Source: an uncultured Bacillaceae bacterium (lineage in GTDB: Bacteria; Bacillota; Bacilli; Bacillales; Pradoshiaceae). Taken from it: a stretch of 14,176 nucleotides of DNA. This document shows positions 12,522 to 14,176 of this stretch, piece by piece; the stretch's first letter is position 1, and each line of letters begins with the position of its first letter. The translations under genes and the position numbers were made by a program. The stretch is from positions 1 to 14,176 of the forward strand of contig CAJGCH010000045.1 in assembly GCA_904501845.1 (NCBI GenBank), read 5' to 3'. The notes beneath the pieces were generated by a model that saw nothing but the letters and a program-made list of their open reading frames with translations, did no database searches and was not told the origin of the DNA.

Positions 12522-13574
12522 ATGAAAGAAAAAAGTTTAACGAAAAAGCTATCATTCCTGGATCGATATCTAACATTATGGATCTTTGTGGCCATGGCGA
12601 TTGGGGTATTGATTGCTGTATTTGCCCCAGATTTTAAAAAGGTGTTAGACACAATGTCTGTTGGCACGACGTCCATTCCTATTGCTATCGGGTTGATTGT
12701 GATGATGTATCCTCCGCTCGCGAAAGTGAAGTACGAAGAAATGTGGCGCGTATTTAAGGATTGGAAAGTGTTATTGCTCTCATTATTTCAAAACTGGCTG
12801 CTTGGCCCTGTGTTAATGTTTTTCCTAGCGATTATCTTCTTGAATGATTATCCTGAATACATGGCTGGTCTGATCTTGATTGGCCTTGCACGTTGTATAG
12901 CGATGGTCATCGTCTGGAATGACTTGGCACGCGGAGACCGCGAGTATGTGGCTGGGCTTGTGGCCTTTAACTCGGTGTTCCAAATCTTATTCTATTCTGT
13001 ATTCGCCTACTTTTTCTTGAACGTTCTGCCGGGCGTATTCGGAATGGAAAATCTGACGGTTGTAATCTCCATGTGGGAAATCACTAAAAGCGTACTAATC
13101 TATTTGGGCATTCCATTTGTGGCGGGCATGCTGACTCGTTACGTTGGCCTCAAGGTCAAAGGGGAAAAATGGTATCAGGAAACATTCTTGCCAAAGATTT
13201 CGCCTCTTACCCTTGTGGCGCTCTTGTTTACAATCATAATGATGTTCTCCCTAAAAGGAGACAAAATAATTGAATTGCCATTGGATGCTATCCGAATTGC
13301 TATTCCATTACTGATTTATTTCCTAATCATGTTCGCTGTATCATTCTTTGCCTCAAGAAAAGCAGGTGCCTCTTATCCTGTTACAGCTTCTCTATCCTTT
13401 ACAGCTGCCAGCAACAACTTTGAGCTGGCGATTGCGGTAGCTGTAGCGGTATTTGGAATCAACAGCGGGGAGGCGTTTGCCGCGGTAATTGGCCCGCTTG
13501 TAGAAGTGCCCGTCCTTATCGCACTGGTGACTGTAGCACTTAGATGGGAAAAGAAATATTTTCCGGACCATTAA
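12522..13574 (+). CDS. acr3: ACR3-family arsenite efflux transporter
   Basis: A 350-residue polytopic membrane carrier that exports arsenite using the proton gradient. About ten hydrophobic segments are visible across residues 18-340. Hallmarks are GLARCIAMVIVWNDLARGD (121-139), with the conserved Cys125 essential in characterised ACR3 proteins, and Glu328 in GPLVEVPVLIAL in the last helix. SFTAASNNFELAIAVAVA is a further family signature. The frame runs upstream into arsR (ATG 12441), but that start lies inside another gene without a ribosome site. ATG 12522 has AAGGAG at 7 nt and gives the usual length. Second gene of arsR-acr3-arsC. This is ACR3, not the unrelated 12-helix ArsB family, although many annotations use the name arsB. 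Confidence 0.95.
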   Translation: MKEKSLTKKLSFLDRYLTLWIFVAMAIGVLIAVFAPDFKKVLDTMSVGTTSIPIAIGLIVMMYPPLAKVKYEEMWRVFKDWKVLLLSLFQNWLLGPVLMFFLAIIFLNDYPEYMAGLILIGLARCIAMVIVWNDLARGDREYVAGLVAFNSVFQILFYSVFAYFFLNVLPGVFGMENLTVVISMWEITKSVLIYLGIPFVAGMLTRYVGLKVKGEKWYQETFLPKISPLTLVALLFTIIMMFSLKGDKIIELPLDAIRIAIPLLIYFLIMFAVSFFASRKAGASYPVTASLSFTAASNNFELAIAVAVAVFGINSGEAFAAVIGPLVEVPVLIALVTVALRWEKKYFPDH

Positions 13575-13613
13575 GCCATAGAAGTAAAAACTTCCAACTA
13601 GGAGACGATTCTT

Positions 13614-14033
13614 ATGACGGACAAAAAGACCATCTATTTCTTGTGTACGGGAAATTCATGCCGAAGCCAAATGGCAGAAGGCTGGGCGAAACAGCTTCTT
13701 CCAGAATGGGATGTCAAAAGCGCCGGACTTGAAGCGCATGGATTAAATCCAAATGCGGTCAAAGCCATGAAAGAAATCGATATTGATATTACGAATCAGA
13801 CATCTGATGTAATAGATCCGGAAATCCTGAATCATGCGGACTTAGTCGTGACATTATGCGGTCATGCAGATGATCACTGCCCGATGACACCGCCACGTGT
13901 GAAACGCGTACATTGGGGATTTGATGACCCGGCAAAAGCAGAAGGAACCGATGAAGAAAAATGGGTCTTCTTCCAAAGGGTGCGCGATGAGATTGGCGAA
14001 CGCATCGAGCGATTTGCTCAGGCTGGAGAATAA
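13614..14033 (+). CDS. arsC: Thioredoxin-dependent arsenate reductase
   Basis: A 139-residue cytoplasmic enzyme of the low-molecular-weight tyrosine phosphatase fold that reduces arsenate to arsenite. The P-loop C11-T-G-N-S-C-R-S holds the nucleophilic cysteine. Cys82 and Cys89 (LCGHADDHC) form the relay pair that thioredoxin later reduces. Asp105 of FDDP is the general acid. These positions match B. subtilis ArsC (10, 82, 89, 105) nearly residue for residue, so the thioredoxin-coupled class is clear, as opposed to the glutaredoxin-coupled E. coli type. The ATG follows TAGGAGA by about 8 nt and lies 39 bp after acr3. Last gene of the operon; its arsenite product is the substrate of Acr3. A terminator follows. 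Confidence 0.96.
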   Translation: MTDKKTIYFLCTGNSCRSQMAEGWAKQLLPEWDVKSAGLEAHGLNPNAVKAMKEIDIDITNQTSDVIDPEILNHADLVVTLCGHADDHCPMTPPRVKRVHWGFDDPAKAEGTDEEKWVFFQRVRDEIGERIERFAQAGE

Positions 14034-14047
14034 AATATGAATAGAAA

Positions 14048-14078
14048 GACCAGGCTTGTACATGCCTGGTCATCTTTT
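14048..14078 (+). terminator. Terminator after arsC
   Basis: An 8-bp perfect stem: GACCAGGC (14048-14055) and GCCTGGTC (14064-14071) with an 8-nt loop, then ATCTTTT. A moderate T tract. It ends the ars operon 15 nt after the arsC stop. Confidence 0.8.
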
Positions 14079-14101
14079 GTAAATTACTTGTAATTTGCAA
14101 A
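14076..14101. promoter_or_regulatory. 26-bp near-perfect palindrome, candidate operator
   Basis: AAATTAC (14081-14087), TT, GTAATTT (14090-14096) is a perfect 7-2-7 core. Extending outward, TTTG (14076-14079) pairs with CAAA (14098-14101) across one mismatch (14080/14097). It lies about 50 bp before the next gene start. A weak -35/-10 pair, TTGTAA (14089-14094) and TATCTT (14112-14117), overlaps it. A dimeric repressor of the downstream gene is the natural reading; the family is not recognised. Confidence 0.45.
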
Positions 14102-14148
14102 TAATATTGATATCTTATTCTAAATATAGAAGGCATGAGGTGAGTTCA

Positions 14149-14176
14149 TTGAATGATATTCGTAATCTTTTTCAGA
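14149..14176 (+). CDS. Start of a gene cut by the window edge
   Basis: GAGGTGA (14137-14143) is a good ribosome site. Two starts are possible: TTG at 14149 (5 nt away; reads MNDIRNLFQ) or ATG at 14153 (9 nt away; reads MIFVIFFR). The TTG frame gives the more ordinary protein composition. Fewer than ten codons are visible, so no function can be given. Confidence 0.4.

Overview
The window reads as chromosomal DNA of an endospore-forming, low-to-moderate GC Bacillaceae bacterium. The evidence is a spoVR gene with a sigma-E-type promoter, AGGAGG-type ribosome binding sites with occasional TTG starts, a BdbC-type thiol oxidase, a YhcX-type GNAT/nitrilase fusion, pgcA, and an arsR-acr3-arsC operon. 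From memory, yhcX, pgcA (yhxB), yhdB and spoVR lie in this order, but more dispersed, in the yhc-yhd segment of Bacillus subtilis. The middle of the window therefore looks like a compacted version of that conserved block. I see no rRNA, tRNA, CRISPR array or intact mobile element.

Layout. Left edge (2-1042, +): a molybdopterin sulfite-oxidase-family enzyme cut by the window start. 1043-1400: no intact gene. This stretch holds what looks like the decayed end of an IS1182-like insertion sequence (about 1145-1390), ending in a 13-bp perfect inverted repeat. 1401-2296 (-): a two-gene disulfide-bond operon, bdbC then a membrane-anchored thioredoxin-like protein, with 4-nt overlap and a near-consensus sigma-A promoter. 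2501-4186 (+): an oligo-1,6-glucosidase with a TTG start, an upstream cre-like site and a terminator. 4460-6001 (+): the GNAT/nitrilase fusion. 6120-7847 (+): alpha-phosphoglucomutase, ending in a strong terminator that also suits the convergent small gene yhdB (-). 8330-9283 (+): a secreted M14 zinc carboxypeptidase. 9358-10767 (+): spoVR with its own promoter and terminator.

10841-11181 is a scar. The C-terminal half of a TetR-type regulator (-) abuts the last ~35-39 codons of another gene (+), with both 5' ends missing. An FMN azoreductase (11308-11931, +) follows. 12113-14078 is an arsenic-resistance operon: promoter, ArsR operator, repressor, ACR3 efflux pump, thioredoxin-coupled arsenate reductase and terminator. 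A near-perfect 26-bp palindrome and the first codons of another + strand gene close the window.

How the genes work together. BdbC and the thioredoxin-like protein should cooperate in extracytoplasmic thiol-disulfide exchange. MalL and PgcA are both carbohydrate enzymes, but they are separately transcribed. SpoVR belongs to the mother-cell sporulation programme. ArsC reduces arsenate to arsenite, Acr3 exports arsenite, and ArsR senses it. No clear multi-gene novel system is visible. The most informative unusual points are the double-truncation scar, the insertion-sequence relic and several uncharacterised operator-like palindromes.
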